A stretch of DNA of 64,000 nt from Apostichopus californicus (Eukaryota; Echinodermata; Holothuroidea; Aspidochirotida; Stichopodidae), in NCBI GenBank assembly GCA_020650975.1, contig JAIPMN010001124.1:1-64000 (forward strand). The letters run 5' to 3'. Below, piece by piece: positions 1-12,100 of the stretch (positions are counted from its first letter, which is position 1; the number at the start of each line of letters is the position of its first letter). The notes beneath the pieces are model-generated. The model worked only from the letters and a program-made list of their open reading frames with translations, had not been told where the DNA came from and searched no databases. Both the position numbers and the translations under genes were made by a program.

Positions 1-23
1 ATGAAAATGTAAAGAATACGTAC

Positions 24-3000
24 CTGGCCTCCACTTTTCATCTGGATGAAAATTGGTCCCGATCCCCTGAGGGACATGAAGCCAGCATTTAGGTCACCAT
101 CACAAGTTAGTTCATTGTTCAGAAGGAAGTGTTGGTTGATCCATAAAACAATCTGAAAAGATGCATGCATGTAAATTAAAGTCAAGCCAATACTAAATCT
201 CACACAGCTAGAATGCAAATAACACCAGTATAAGCTTGTACACTGGATTCAAGAGGGGCTAATCTCCACCTCACCCACTTCTTTAGCTACACTGTTCTCC
301 AGGAAATAATGAGGCAATTGTGTCATTTTGTATCTGAACTTGGTGAGCTGTGTTCCTCTTTGCACATGAAATCCTCTTGAAACTAATAGAAAGTCTGCCA
401 TATTCTAGAAAAGATATTTTATTCTACTAACTGAACCATTACCATGGTGAAAGAATTGATGGCACAACTTGCTTACTTAGTATACTAGTACTCCTATCAG
501 TAGGACCTTGAAATGATATCCTACCAAGGGCGTAGGAACCGGTGGGGCTGGGGGGCGCCAGCCCCCCCCAGTGAAAAATATGGTGGGGCGGAAGTATCAT
601 TCCGCCCCCCCCCCCGCTCCGCAAGTCAGAAAACCCCTTTTTCATTTCCAAATGAGAAAAAAATCTCATTTGGAGCACCAAATTGCATCTAAGGCCAGGG
701 AAATGCAAAAAAAATCCAAAAAGGATCCCTCCCCCAGGCCGGCCATCAGTCTTCAGCCCCCCCACTCAAAAGTACTTTCCTACGCCACTGTATCCTACTG
801 TAGTAATCCACCACTTGAACTCATACTTAGCTTTGTACTCATAGCCTTGTCCCCTTACCTGTACTTATGATATTTATTAATGACACCATAAGATTATTTA
901 ATGGTGAAGACTGACACAGAAGAAACCCTGAAACTTACTGAAGAAAACTCAACAAAGTTGAGAGAAAAAGAAGCATACCCTTTGGACTCTTTCGTTGACT
1001 GTGAATGTAACAGAACTCTTAGGTTCTGGGACCTGTTCAGTACAAGGTGTGTACATTGAAAACCTTGGCAACTGTCTGGTTAATTCAAAGACATGAAACT
1101 GGGTACTGCAAGAAGAAATGAAAGATACACAAATAACAGGAATTTTAATACTCTGGTTTGCAGACATGCAAAAAAAAATATCAAACACAGGGTTTGACTG
1201 CATAACCTATCCATCGTGATCGATTGAATAATATCCATTTTTTAAGAATTCAAGTGGACATGCCCAAAGAAGAAGGCATGGCATATTTTAAGGAGATGGC
1301 TTACCTTGATTTACAACCGACAAATGCTTTGATATGCAAATCAACTGGAACATCCTTAGGTGGATAGATTGGCACATGTAAGGTATTGTTGAGTTGGTTT
1401 AGATTAGGATGGCTGTCAAACAAAACAAATGCAAAGAAGAAGATTTATTTGCCAAATTTTAAAAAAATTGACAAATATGATGTTGTGATAATTGGGCCTT
1501 ATATTTTTAACTTTCCCTTGGTGAGCTTTTGCTACGTTTCTCCACTGGAGTCTCACATATATCATCTCATTGTTTGCACCAAGTTGTTTATAATTCTGGT
1601 TCCTTGCTCTTGATAATCAGAACCTACTTTATAAATGTAGTGCACATAGTCTTATTACAAAGATGCAGTGAATATATAGAAACTGAGCTGACAGTTCTCT
1701 TCTCAGATTGCTAATCTGTATTCAGTCCAACAATGCTAAAGAGATATTTGGTCTGACTAGCTATGACAAAGGAAAAATCCAACAGCATTTTCTTACTTAG
1801 GTCTGAACCACTTCATCATAACAATACAGTGCTTTCATCCTAACATCATTTAAACTGTCATACTTTCTTTCCTTCTGATGCATCATAGATTTAATACTTA
1901 CATTATTTGGCTTTCATATTTACAATATAGAACTTTCATACCTTTTGCTACATCACTTCCATGTTCTAACACTACATGGATTTTGTACTCACACTACATG
2001 ACTTTCACCCTCAAAGATTCCTTCTGCAAATATTAGGACAGCTCTGAGAACAGTGTCATTAGTAGTACAGACAAACAAGTCCACATGTGGCTGCGAATGG
2101 AGAAAAGCAACACCATTTGTCTACAATGTCAATAATGAGAATTTACAGTAAAGCATCCCCACTCACAGTTCATGTATATCTGCTAGTATATTGAGAGTCC
2201 TTTCAGTAATTACAAAGTCCATTATGGAGGATTCTGTTGCCTCATCCATTTCAACTGAACAGCTCTAAAAACAATAATATTGAGAATGTGACTTTGAGTG
2301 TTAAAAGACTGATTAAAGGCATTGAAGACTCGCCCCAAACGCATGCGGCCATCTGAAAAAGTTAACTTTCTGTTGCTTGCAAGTGATGTTTTGTTCGTGT
2401 CGCTACAAAATGCAGACAGTAATGAAACGTGATACCTTGTTATCTTTAGCTGGAACGAGATGTCCATCGCTGTATCGTTTGTTTACTGTGCTGTGGGTAT
2501 TGACCGCAGCTGTATGTACTGACTGTACACTAGTGTCTAATTACCAACGGTAGCAAGCTGTGTGTGTATTTTCTGGGATCTATGGTGTTGTCTAACACTT
2601 CTGTTACCCAACATTCGAAATTAGGTCATATTACCGGCAGACGTTTTTTTTGCGCAAGTCTTCACACCCTTTAAAGGAAAGTAGTGATTGAAGTTCAGCC
2701 AGTAAACAAAGAGAGCTTAGTACTTATTACAGTTCCTACCTCTTGACCCTCCGCATCCAGTCTAATTGACAGTGAGGTTTGTAGTTGGGTATTGGCTGGT
2801 ATGATGCCCATCTGACCTTTGTCAAGGTCACCAAGACCAGAGGGCCTGTCGGTAGAGGCTGCCTATATTATGGAAAAGAGGAAGTTAGAAAAGTCTTGGC
2901 CACTGCTTTTTTACAACTATTTGAGAATATTGTTGAAACTACCTAAGTGAGGTTTGCATGTTATTTCCATGTTCATGGTTGTTGGTACAATCTTAAATTG

Positions 3001-6000
3001 GTTGACCTATATTGGATAACAAGTGGAGCTTTAAATGTTTTTCTATAATTTCCTGATATTTGGAATTTCATTACAAGTGTCTATCTAAGTTCTAAGAACT
3101 AAATTTGTAATATAATGAAAACCAATGTTTGCTTCAGATTGGATAAGAATTGCTGACAAAAGATTATGACAAATTCTTAAAGAATAATTAGTCCTCACCT
3201 TGGCATTTTCTTCATAATTCTTTAGCTCCAGGAGTAAGTTTTGTTTCCTTTGACTCATTTCTCTAACTTTCTCTTGTTCGATATTAACGTCCATCAAGTT
3301 TCCTTTCTGCTCTTGTGTGGCTGGCAAGAAGCCTTTTACTATGGTTTTTAGAATTTGAGAAGACAAAATTATTGCACTAAATGTCAAAATCTAAAACAAC
3401 CATGATTCTGAAATGCATTCACATGGGATAGCACCATACATAAACAAGTTATTAACACCATACCAAATTATATGCTGTTCATACTAAACAAGAAGGAATG
3501 GTTTAACACTGTCTTGCTAACACAAAAGAAAACTGATGTCCTTGCTTGATTTAAGCATCAGCTGAGACTCTTCCATTTTCAAGATGGGTTAATATGGAAA
3601 CAGGTGCATGTAAATCCAGGGGCCTAATATTGTGTGTGAGGTGGAAGAAAGGGAGTGCTTTTGTCCGAAAAATGTATGTCAGGGATTACCTGAATGGAGA
3701 GATGAACCAGCACCTATTGCAAAATGTTTAACGATATGGCAGGGTTTAGGGTGTGTCAAAATTTGAGAGTATTGGGAAAAGGTGTGATGGGCTTATATAG
3801 AATAAGTTCAATACACCTGATTGCTGATCTAGGACTGAAAAACTAGAAATGGTAGTAGAAATTCGAAATATCTGCCAAGGCCTGAAGCTTCAGAAACTGG
3901 CAAAGAAAGATTTCTTCAGTAATTTTCAGCTTTCTTTTAGAATATTTACCTTCACCCTCCACAGAACAACAGATGAGTTCTGTGTTTCCATTGCTCCTGT
4001 AGTCACCTTCTACGATGCCAGCTACAGATGAAGACATATTGTCCTTAAACACCACTTCCCCTGTCCTGTCACTTCGAGCATCAATCTGCAAAGATTTATG
4101 AATCTGTGTTAGCTTTATTAACCCCAAATACAGATTATTAAAACTGCATCATGTTATAGAGCTGGATCAGTTACACCAGTTACACCAGTTACATCAGTTA
4201 CATCAGTACATCAGTTACACCAGTTACACCAGCATCACCAGAAGGTTGCAAAGAATTGTAATTAGTTACAGACAAATTCACAAGATAAACATCAAGAAAA
4301 TTGTTCAATAGTTGAGTGATTTACTGTTTAGATTCAGACTTGGTTAAGTTATATAAACACAACAGATATCACATGTGTCAGAGACTGTCAAATTATTTAA
4401 TCTGGCATTCCATGAATTATGATGTTTAGTTAGCTTTGTTGCACTGAAGGTATATGCCAGTTTCTGGTCAGTCTCAAAGATAATTTTATCTTGAAAATAT
4501 GCAGTTGGAATTATCAAAAAGTGGGCAAAATACTTGGGATTAAAAATGGGATTACTTAGTCATCAACTGTCAGTTTTGAAAGTTGGGCATCAATGTTTAC
4601 ATACAAACCAGAGCGTCAATACCCGTCATCCAACTATGACTTACACATAAAAGTTACATTTAAATAAGTCTACATAATAAACCTTTCCATTGGTCCATCC
4701 AGTGATGAGCTCATCAACACCATCTCCATTCAGGTCAAAGCTATGGATACTGACCGCTTGATTCTTGGACTGAAAACGTAAGAAGCAAAATGAAAACAAA
4801 CTTAATAATCTGAATTACAAGAGTTTTACTAAAACTGAAGAACTAGCACTTTGAATTGTATTTATTAGGAATCTTTAAGAAAGTTAACATATAATAACAA
4901 ATAGCTACCATTGGTTGTGATTTCTACATTCAATCATCTAAAACAATATATGTAATTACACTGACTTAATGCATTGGTACCCAATGTTAAGTGCAATAAT
5001 TGGTTGGGCAATAAAATAATATGCTTGGAGAGAATACAACAAGCAGAAGACAGCAGAACACACTTTAGGTATAAGGTTATTGTCACTTCCTACAAACCTT
5101 TATCCTCCAGTAACGTGATGTTTTGTTGTATACACCCACAGTTCCATTAGCCAGTGCGTAGCCAAACCTACCGGCTGTCATGGGACACAATGCTGTAATA
5201 GCCTGCAGAAAAGGAGAGAAGTGATCATTTAAAGTTGACAGCTCTCATCCACAAACATTCTCTTCAAGAAAAATTACGGAAAATTAAATTGCCCAACCCC
5301 CACCCTCCTTTTCATCAGAGTTATAAAATCTGCCAGCTGTTTTATTCTACAATGTGCCTAATGTAGTAATTTTCTTAAAAAAATGATTACCACATTTTGA
5401 ATGACAGCTGCTGCAAAGTACAATGTATTATGATCAACACTGAAATATCGACAAGAAAATGAGTAGTTATGATTGATGCTCAAGATTTACGTTTTGAATA
5501 TAACAGGTTCCTGATAAAACAGTTCTAGCTACATGTGCTCAAACGCTACAAACTAAACTGGAGGAAGCTATCCAAACTAACATACAGTTCTTCACAATGC
5601 AAAGTGAGTTGTTTTCTTTTATCCCAATATAATGTATAAATACTGTTCATATACCTCTGTCTCTGTCATTTCAGCGATAATTTCATCCTCTCTGAAGACT
5701 CTGATATCATAATCTTCTGATCCCACAATGAGCTCTGAGAATCCCTCACCAGCAAAGTCAGACAACGCCAAAGAACACACATTGTCACCAGTGACCTACA
5801 ATGAGGAATTTAATGATGATGGTTATCAAATCAGAAATGGAAGTAATGATTTCACAAAATCAGAAGAAAAAAAAATAATGTTTACAAAAGTGAATTCACA
5901 AAAGCTAATATTTAAGAGTGGCCAATGAGACAAAAAGTGGATACATAAGAATACATTAAGAGAATAGTTTTGTAAAGATATGGATATGTCAGTAAGTAGC

Positions 6001-7326
6001 AGTTTATGAGAACAAAAAGTTTTGATTGGTTTTATATCAACAGGTTCAAGCGATTCTCTTGATCAGAGCAATGCAAATTGATTTAACATTATTTAAAGCC
6101 TATATGAAGGCAAATCACACAGTAGAAATGAGAGGTTATAAGTGTCTTATAATCTGTGAATGTCATTCATATGGGTAAATAGACATACATGCTTAAACAA
6201 ACTACCCCTAGTAACACAGAGGTAAGTCCAACTCACTGTCCAAAAGAGGTCATTGCCTTCTATGTCATATCCCTGGAGAGCACAGTTGCCTCCACTTATC
6301 GCTAATTTTGAATCAATCGATCCAAGTTTGCCAATAGCAATAGCATTCACACCATCAGGAGCCTGTACAAAATGAGACAAAATAATAACTTATTATTATA
6401 CTTTGATCTGTTAAGAAGCAAATGACATAATTGTCTGCTATCAGGATTACGAAATAAATACAGATTAAAACCTTTCAATATTTTAAGCCTTGAAAATTTC
6501 AATGTTTCTTCTTGCATCTGGGCACATCAAAACTTTGAAAGTCATTTTCTTCTTATTAAAACACAAACACAGAAGGACTACCTCTTTGTAAAATACATCC
6601 GTATTATTCTGTACATCATATGCTAATAGGTCAGTCTGAGTCCCAACCAGCAACATGTCACTGACACCAACTGGATCCAAAGAGCCTGCTGCTACTGCAC
6701 TGATACCTTTGTTGATGCTCAGGAGACTTATGTCAGAGTCAAGGCTGAGCTCACTTGCCCTTCCACCTGACAAGTTCCTAGAGTGAGGATTATGAATGAA
6801 GACCTGCCAAAGAAAGAGTAACTGGGAAACATTATACAACATTAAAGCAATGATGCTACCTAACCCAAAACACGGTTATAATAAGCAGACTTAAAACCTA
6901 ATCAAATGCAATATTTTGCACTTCTACACTCATGACATAATAACTTAGTTCACCTCTGGAGCGAGTATTGATAATGAAACTGAACTTATACAACATAATG
7001 TTGTGGAAGTCCTGTGTTCAGAGGAATTGGCTAGCATTTGAATGGTAATTTCACTTCCATTACTTAGGGTATAATACAACACATTTCACATTTGTCATAA
7101 AGAACACCAGTTGAAATTTTCTTCTCAAAATTCTGATAAAGGGTGGACTTTATTACTAGTGGTAGCAAAGACATACAAAAGGCATAGCTGACTTAATACT
7201 GAGACTAACCTTCCCTGCTGTGGTAGCTGCTGTAAGGTTTGGATGTATGCCATCATATTTACCCACTGTAACCATCCGAGGATTGATTTTGTGATTCAGT
7301 TTCAAAGTGAACACAGGGACCAACAT
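24..7326 (-). CDS. BBS2: Bardet-Biedl syndrome 2 protein (BBSome subunit), exons 1-13, 3' end off window
   Basis: BBS2 is a core subunit of the BBSome, the coat-like complex that moves membrane cargo in cilia. Exons in transcript order are 7210-7326, 6582-6803, 6237-6362, 5655-5795, 5098-5202, 4683-4769, 3950-4085, 3199-3338, 2740-2862, 1993-2090, 1305-1412, 979-1105 and 24-152. All have AG/GT borders and matching phases, giving 553 codons; vertebrate BBS2 has about 720, so the last exons lie left of position 1. The start [19 protein letters not shown] matches the human N terminus nearly residue for residue. Exons 1-7 form the N-terminal beta-propeller, with blocks such as [25 protein letters not shown] and [10 protein letters not shown]. 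Exon 8 encodes the conserved helix [19 protein letters not shown]. Exons 9-13 cover the GAE-like and following domains, with [20 protein letters not shown] and [10 protein letters not shown]. Introns are 100-830 bp. It is divergent from RIBC2. The match is from memory of the family, but colinearity leaves little doubt. Confidence 0.96.
525..790. mobile_element. hAT-like MITE (266 bp) with perfect 8-bp target duplication
   Basis: The element starts CAAGGGCGTAGGAA and ends TTCCTACGCCACTG, so its ends are imperfect terminal inverted repeats sharing GCGTAGGAA. It is flanked by an exact 8-bp direct repeat, TATCCTAC, at 517-524 and 791-798. An 8-bp duplication with CA..TG-type ends is the hAT superfamily signature. 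There is no transposase frame, so it is non-autonomous. The interior is G/C-homopolymer-rich. The right half (from the GCACCAAATTGCATCT block near 676) recurs at 17881-17998. It lies in a BBS2 intron and touches no splice site. Confidence 0.88.
4168..4240. repeat. Short tandem repeat, 9-bp unit TTACACCAG
   Basis: About seven imperfect copies of TTACACCAG / TTACATCAG in a row lie in BBS2 intron 6, with some units shortened. It is a simple microsatellite-class repeat and no function is apparent. Confidence 0.8.
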
Positions 7327-8127
7327 TTTGCATGCTTAGGTCATTCTGAAAAATAAACAATTCTTTAAACATGAACGAATTTATCCCATCTGATCAGTTA
7401 TAGTATATATAGTATAGCATGGTGGGCTCATAATTGATGCACTTTAGGATTTGATTAACGATGTTTATCAACGAAAAACCCAAATCACTCAACTGTGTGC
7501 ATTTTTCATACGTGTAGTTCCTCAGAAATTTAATGATCTCAAAATATTGATTGTTCTGTGCCTACGCAACGTATAATGCAGCAAAATTTGACCACAAAAT
7601 GTCTGCTGTGTCAAGTTCTTTCATACCCTTAAATTGACACATTCGTCGATAAGCTAACTCTAGTGTAGGTAGGAGGTATACATCCATTGACTTTGGATGA
7701 TGTTTGCTATGCTCTGAGCCTCTTAAGCTCAGACAGGTCAGGTCCCAGAGAGTAGTGATATTATATTTGAAGTAATTTTGGTTATTTTTAGGGAGTAAGA
7801 TTTCCAAATGCCAAAAACATGCAAAGATGGGGGGGGGGGGGATGTTAAAAGCTTTAAAAAAATTGATCAGCATATACCTGAAATTGATTCAAACTCATGA
7901 AATATGTTACTCTGCTTGACTGCAGAAAGTTTTGGTTGCCTGCTATATTGTTGCTAAGCCTAGTAATATTTGAAGGTGTATCAATTATAAAGCCTAATAC
8001 TATCCTATAATATTGATGATCAAATAGCTCAGTTTAAGCAAAATCAATGCTGTACTGGATATTTGTGTTCAAATTTTACTATATGGGTCAAAAATATGAT
8101 ATATATAAAATGTTGGCCTAACTTTAG

Positions 8128-8300
8128 AATCCGTACCAGGAAGTAGGGTTAGGAAGTAGGGAATAGGGTTAGGGGCTAGGCATTAGGGTTAGTAAGTAGG
8201 GTTAGGGGTTAGGAAGTAGGGTTAGGAAGTAGGGAATAGGGATAAGGAATTAGGGTTAGGAAGTAGGGATCAGGGTTAGGGGTTAGGAATGGTACGGATT
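8128..8300. repeat. Degenerate telomere-like TTAGGG/AAGTAGGG array inside a 10-bp inverted repeat
   Basis: The interval is built from variants of GGGTTAGGAAGTAGG, with about ten GGGTTAG or GGGATAAG-type cores. It is bounded exactly by AATCCGTACC at 8128-8137 and its reverse complement GGTACGGATT at 8291-8300. The motif resembles the metazoan telomere repeat TTAGGG but is interrupted by AAGTAGGG and GAATAGGG units, so it is better called an interstitial telomere-like minisatellite. The flanking inverted repeat suggests a hairpin-ended or transposed unit. No clear target duplication was found. Confidence 0.75.
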
Positions 8301-8906
8301 TTAAATTAGTACCAAAATGTTTACTTCACGTTTGCGTAAAGGTATCCTTTATTTAATAATTCGCTACAAAAGTAACAAAGCCTTCGTTACACATGCCTAC
8401 ATAACGTACCCTTGGAAATCGCAGAACTAGTACTAATGACATTCATTAACACTGAAATAGATTACCGAAAGTAGACCTTCAGAAAAAACGGTAATGGACA
8501 TCATGGGAAGGGAAAAAAAATTTAATGGAAGGGGGAGAACGCCAAAAATTAATTTTAGTAAACAATTTGTGACATGCAAACGTACTTTCATGGACAAAAT
8601 TTCTCACTTTCGATGTAACTTTGCTTCGCAAATGATCCTCAGATTCACGGGATTCTTGTCATCTTGAGTATTTCGTCCAAGATAAGTAATTCATTATAGT
8701 CTACCAACTGCAGTAGTTTTCACAATGTTATTTTATTTAATTTCCATTCATAAACACAAAGGAACTACAAGTGAAGTTAGAAAAAGTTAAGGGTTAACTT
8801 CAAAATGTAATGTGTTGTTCCTTATCTTAATTTTTGAAAACTTATAATATTGACGACTGAGTCAGAACTCAGACACAGACAACTGTTCAGCTTGTCACTT
8901 AGCAAC

Positions 8907-8919
8907 GTTCCTTAGCAAC
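8907..8919 (-). promoter_or_regulatory. X-box-like RFX transcription factor site
   Basis: The minus strand reads GTTGCTAAGGAAC. It splits into half-sites GTTGCT and AGGAAC with a one-base spacer and fits the general X-box pattern RYYNYY-N(1-3)-RRNRAC. RFX factors bind such sites upstream of ciliary genes. It is 272 bp upstream of the RIBC2 ATG. A second half-site, TTAGCAAC, overlaps just upstream at 8899-8906. Occupancy is inferred, not shown. Confidence 0.55.
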
Positions 8920-9190
8920 CCTGTGCTAATGCTTCCAGCTACGTAGTGCGTGTATTACTGTATATTTCGGTCCCCACGACCATAACTTTTACCGCATTAC
9001 AGCAGTACAGAGTAAACAGTGCAGTGAAGCCTAACTTAGTCAATAGCGTTCTAAAAGTATTGCTGTATGGTACTAGTACAAGCCTATACTTTGTAGGGGC
9101 CTAAGAACAAAAATTTTCACATTTTTTTGTTATTGATAAGGTGTCTTTTGAATTAAATTTGCGGTAACCTCCTTTGATTATCAGGCAAGG

Positions 9191-12100
9191 ATGTATAAAC
9201 TTGATTTGCCCATCGATCAAAAAGAGGCGGCTGCCATTGAACGTCGAAGAAATTTGGAGTTGGAAAGACAAAGCCGAATCTTCAATGCAAAAGTCAGAAC
9301 TGTTGGGGTAAGTTGTTAAAACAACTTCCAAGAACTTGGAAGCTAAGCATCGAAGTAGTGTTCAAACGTAAAAAAAAGCTCCGACCTTCTTATTACTATT
9401 AGTTACATCAAAAGTATAACTGTGGCCAAGTTATACCTAAGTTAGAAATGGCTTGTATTTGGACATAGATGTTGAAATGTTTACAATCAGAAGATTAGTC
9501 TAGCTGTGTTAGTGTTACTGTGTAAGGACTTTTAGGTGTAGCATTTGTAAAGGAAATGGCAAGAGCTAGGCTAGGAATATTTAGGCCCTGTGTTGTCACT
9601 TAACACATAACCAGATGATGGATGAAATAACATTATGATAGCCCTTCCAAATAAAGAATTGTTCCAAAAAACAGATGCTTATATTTCGTATAGTTTTGAT
9701 ACTAATTTCAATCATACTTTATAGGGTCCTCGTTTGTAAAGTATCAGTTGCTTTTTCACTTCCTAGTGCAGTAGTGAAGAAATACACACAACATTGCAAA
9801 AAACAAATGTTTATAGTTATACAGTTCCTGAAATTTCAATCAAAATGCATTGGCTGGAAGTAAGTGATTTTGGTAACCACACCATACCAGATAAACAATA
9901 TTCTCCATGGTTTAGCTATATAAAAAAACAAAGCATAGTCACATTCAGTTTTCCAAAGCTGGTAATCCAAACTTGGATAGTACCCTTTGCTATTCTGGAC
10001 ACCTTCAATAGGCAAGATAGAAAAACCCCATAAAATTTAAGCGAATTCTCAGCCAAGCAAAGAAATATATCAATTGGCATCCTGTACCATCATAGTAAAT
10101 ATTAGGGGGGGCCGTGACATTCTGCCATCGGTACATTCCGCCATAAAAAATGGAACTTACCGCCATAAGAAAAGTAACATTCCGCCATAGCAAAAGTGAG
10201 TTTCCGCCATTTTACCGCCATGGCGGAAAAGAAGGTTTTAATATTTAACTTAAGTAGGCATAGGCTAGTAAAATAGGTATAGGCCCTATAAATAGGTATA
10301 GGCCCTAGTTATGGAACAAAAGAGTTTTTGCACTAGAGTTACAATGACTCAACACTACAATTATTTTAAGATCCCCTCAAAACCTGCGCATGCAACCTTT
10401 TTCTTTTCAATACCAACTTTTATTTTAATCCTTTGCGATTCCATTCAACCACTTGAGGCTCTCAAAAATGTAGCCTACCTATCCTATCTATTTTCCGCCA
10501 TGGCGGAGCCATGGCGGAAAGTCACGAAAACTGTGGCGGTAAGTTATGGCGGAAAGAAACGATGGCGGAAAGTGACCCGATCCAATATTAGGGCATTGCT
10601 TATTTTCCATACAAAAAGTTGGTATCACTATATAGGCTTACATGTAGAGATTTGGGTATTTTAATTATTTTTATTGGCTCTGTGATATCTCATGCATCTC
10701 AGAGTGTTACAAGAGTCACTTCTCACAATGATATGAATTGTTTTTGAAATTGATTTGCTTTAATCTGTCATTTTTTATTACTCTGGATTTTTTTTGTGAT
10801 GTTTTTGTTTATCCTTACAGATTGACCAACAAGGTTTAAATGAACAGGTTAAGATCAGAAAAAATCAAGAACAGCAAGAAAGAGAACGTGATGAAGCATT
10901 TGGTAAGTAAATTCAGGAATTTGTGAGAGAAATTAAAATTATAAGTCACATATACAGAACCCTTTGTATATTCCTTTTCTTTCACATTGCTATAGAATAA
11001 AATCTCTATTCCAGTAAAATCCTCTTAAATTGGGAAAGGCTGGGTATTTAACACTATTGCCATAAAATCCCAAACTTTTTAGGAGAGGGAACTGTCAATC
11101 TTTGCATGATTGTCATATTATAATGTACAAACAAAGTGTTTTTTTAATCCTTGAAAAGTCATGCTGCTACTATTTGGTTAACATAAAACATGATTGAATT
11201 GTTTAGCTTGCAAAGGCTTCCAAACTAGTGACCAAACTAGACAATGTTCTATGTTATACCATCTACCTGTAAAAAGTCAATCTTGAGGTGATTGCATTAA
11301 CCTCTCTTTCACTTCCGGTACAAGTCTACACCACAGTTATTGGAGATAGTGTTGCGAAGGATCATACACCTGTTATAATGAATAAAAAGAGGCAGGATGT
11401 AGGGGGAAGGCAATGAAAGAAAGAAACTATAGGTAATAGGTATATAGGCAAATCAGAAACATTAAAATGAATTAGTTGCTGTCTCAAAATCTGTTAATAA
11501 TTACTCTGTTAGGTTTAATGTTTCTGATAAGTGCTGATACTCTGCAGAGAAAGTTTTTATCAGAAATATACTTTGCTCTGTGGTTTGAGTGTGATGAGGA
11601 TATTTAAATTGCTTATGTAAAATGAAAATGTTAATGTTATTCACTTGGCTTATATTGCCAGATTCATTCATGAAGTTCTATCAAGCATGCAACAAGAGTA
11701 CTTGGTTTTAAGATTTTCAAATCCATCTAAATAAAATTTTAATTGTAAAGATTGTTCTTTTGTTGCAGCAAATGATATGGTGAGAACTGACAAAATTGCT
11801 GAACTATTACAAAGACGCCAGGAGCAAGATATTCGAAATCTAAACAAAGCCTTGGTTGACTTTAGAGACGTTCACCAACAACCTGAGAGCCGTAGGGAAT
11901 GGGATTTGAATGATCCAGATGCTAAGCTTAAGGATAAGCCTGCTCGTGTTTCTGATGATGACCCACGTTGCGGAATAGCCAGCTGTCAAAGGTTTGATGG
12001 AGAAGATCTGAACGACGAGGCAAGGAAAAATTTGATGCAGGAACAAATGAGAGAATGGACCAGGAAACAGGCTCAGGAAAAGAAATTGGCTCAAAAGAGA

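Larger units (their letters stand above)
153..7209 (-). other. BBS2 introns
   Basis: The twelve introns seen here hold no further gene. Intron 12 (153-978) carries a hAT-like MITE at 525-790. Intron 6 (4086-4682) has a small tandem repeat at 4168-4240. Intron 9 (2091-2739), intron 7 (3339-3949), intron 4 (5203-5654) and the others look like ordinary A+T-rich intron DNA; short open frames in them show no family resemblance. Confidence 0.7.
7327..9190. promoter_or_regulatory. Divergent intergenic region between BBS2 and RIBC2
   Basis: The two ATG codons, on opposite strands, are 1.86 kb apart. Both genes are ciliary, so a shared or back-to-back promoter is likely (inference). The stretch contains a 13-base G run at 7829-7841, a telomere-like array at 8128-8300 and an X-box-like site at 8907-8919. 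I see no other gene. Transcription starts cannot be placed from sequence alone, and 5' UTR exons may lie here. Confidence 0.6.

Noticed and set aside
2162-2467. Open frames on the minus strand between BBS2 exons 9 and 10
   Set aside because: Exons 9 and 10 join in phase and match the family without any extra residues, so this is intron DNA.
10311-10664. 117-codon plus-strand frame near RIBC2 intron 1
   Set aside because: It lies mostly within the MITE at 10106-10583, crosses its end and has no family resemblance.
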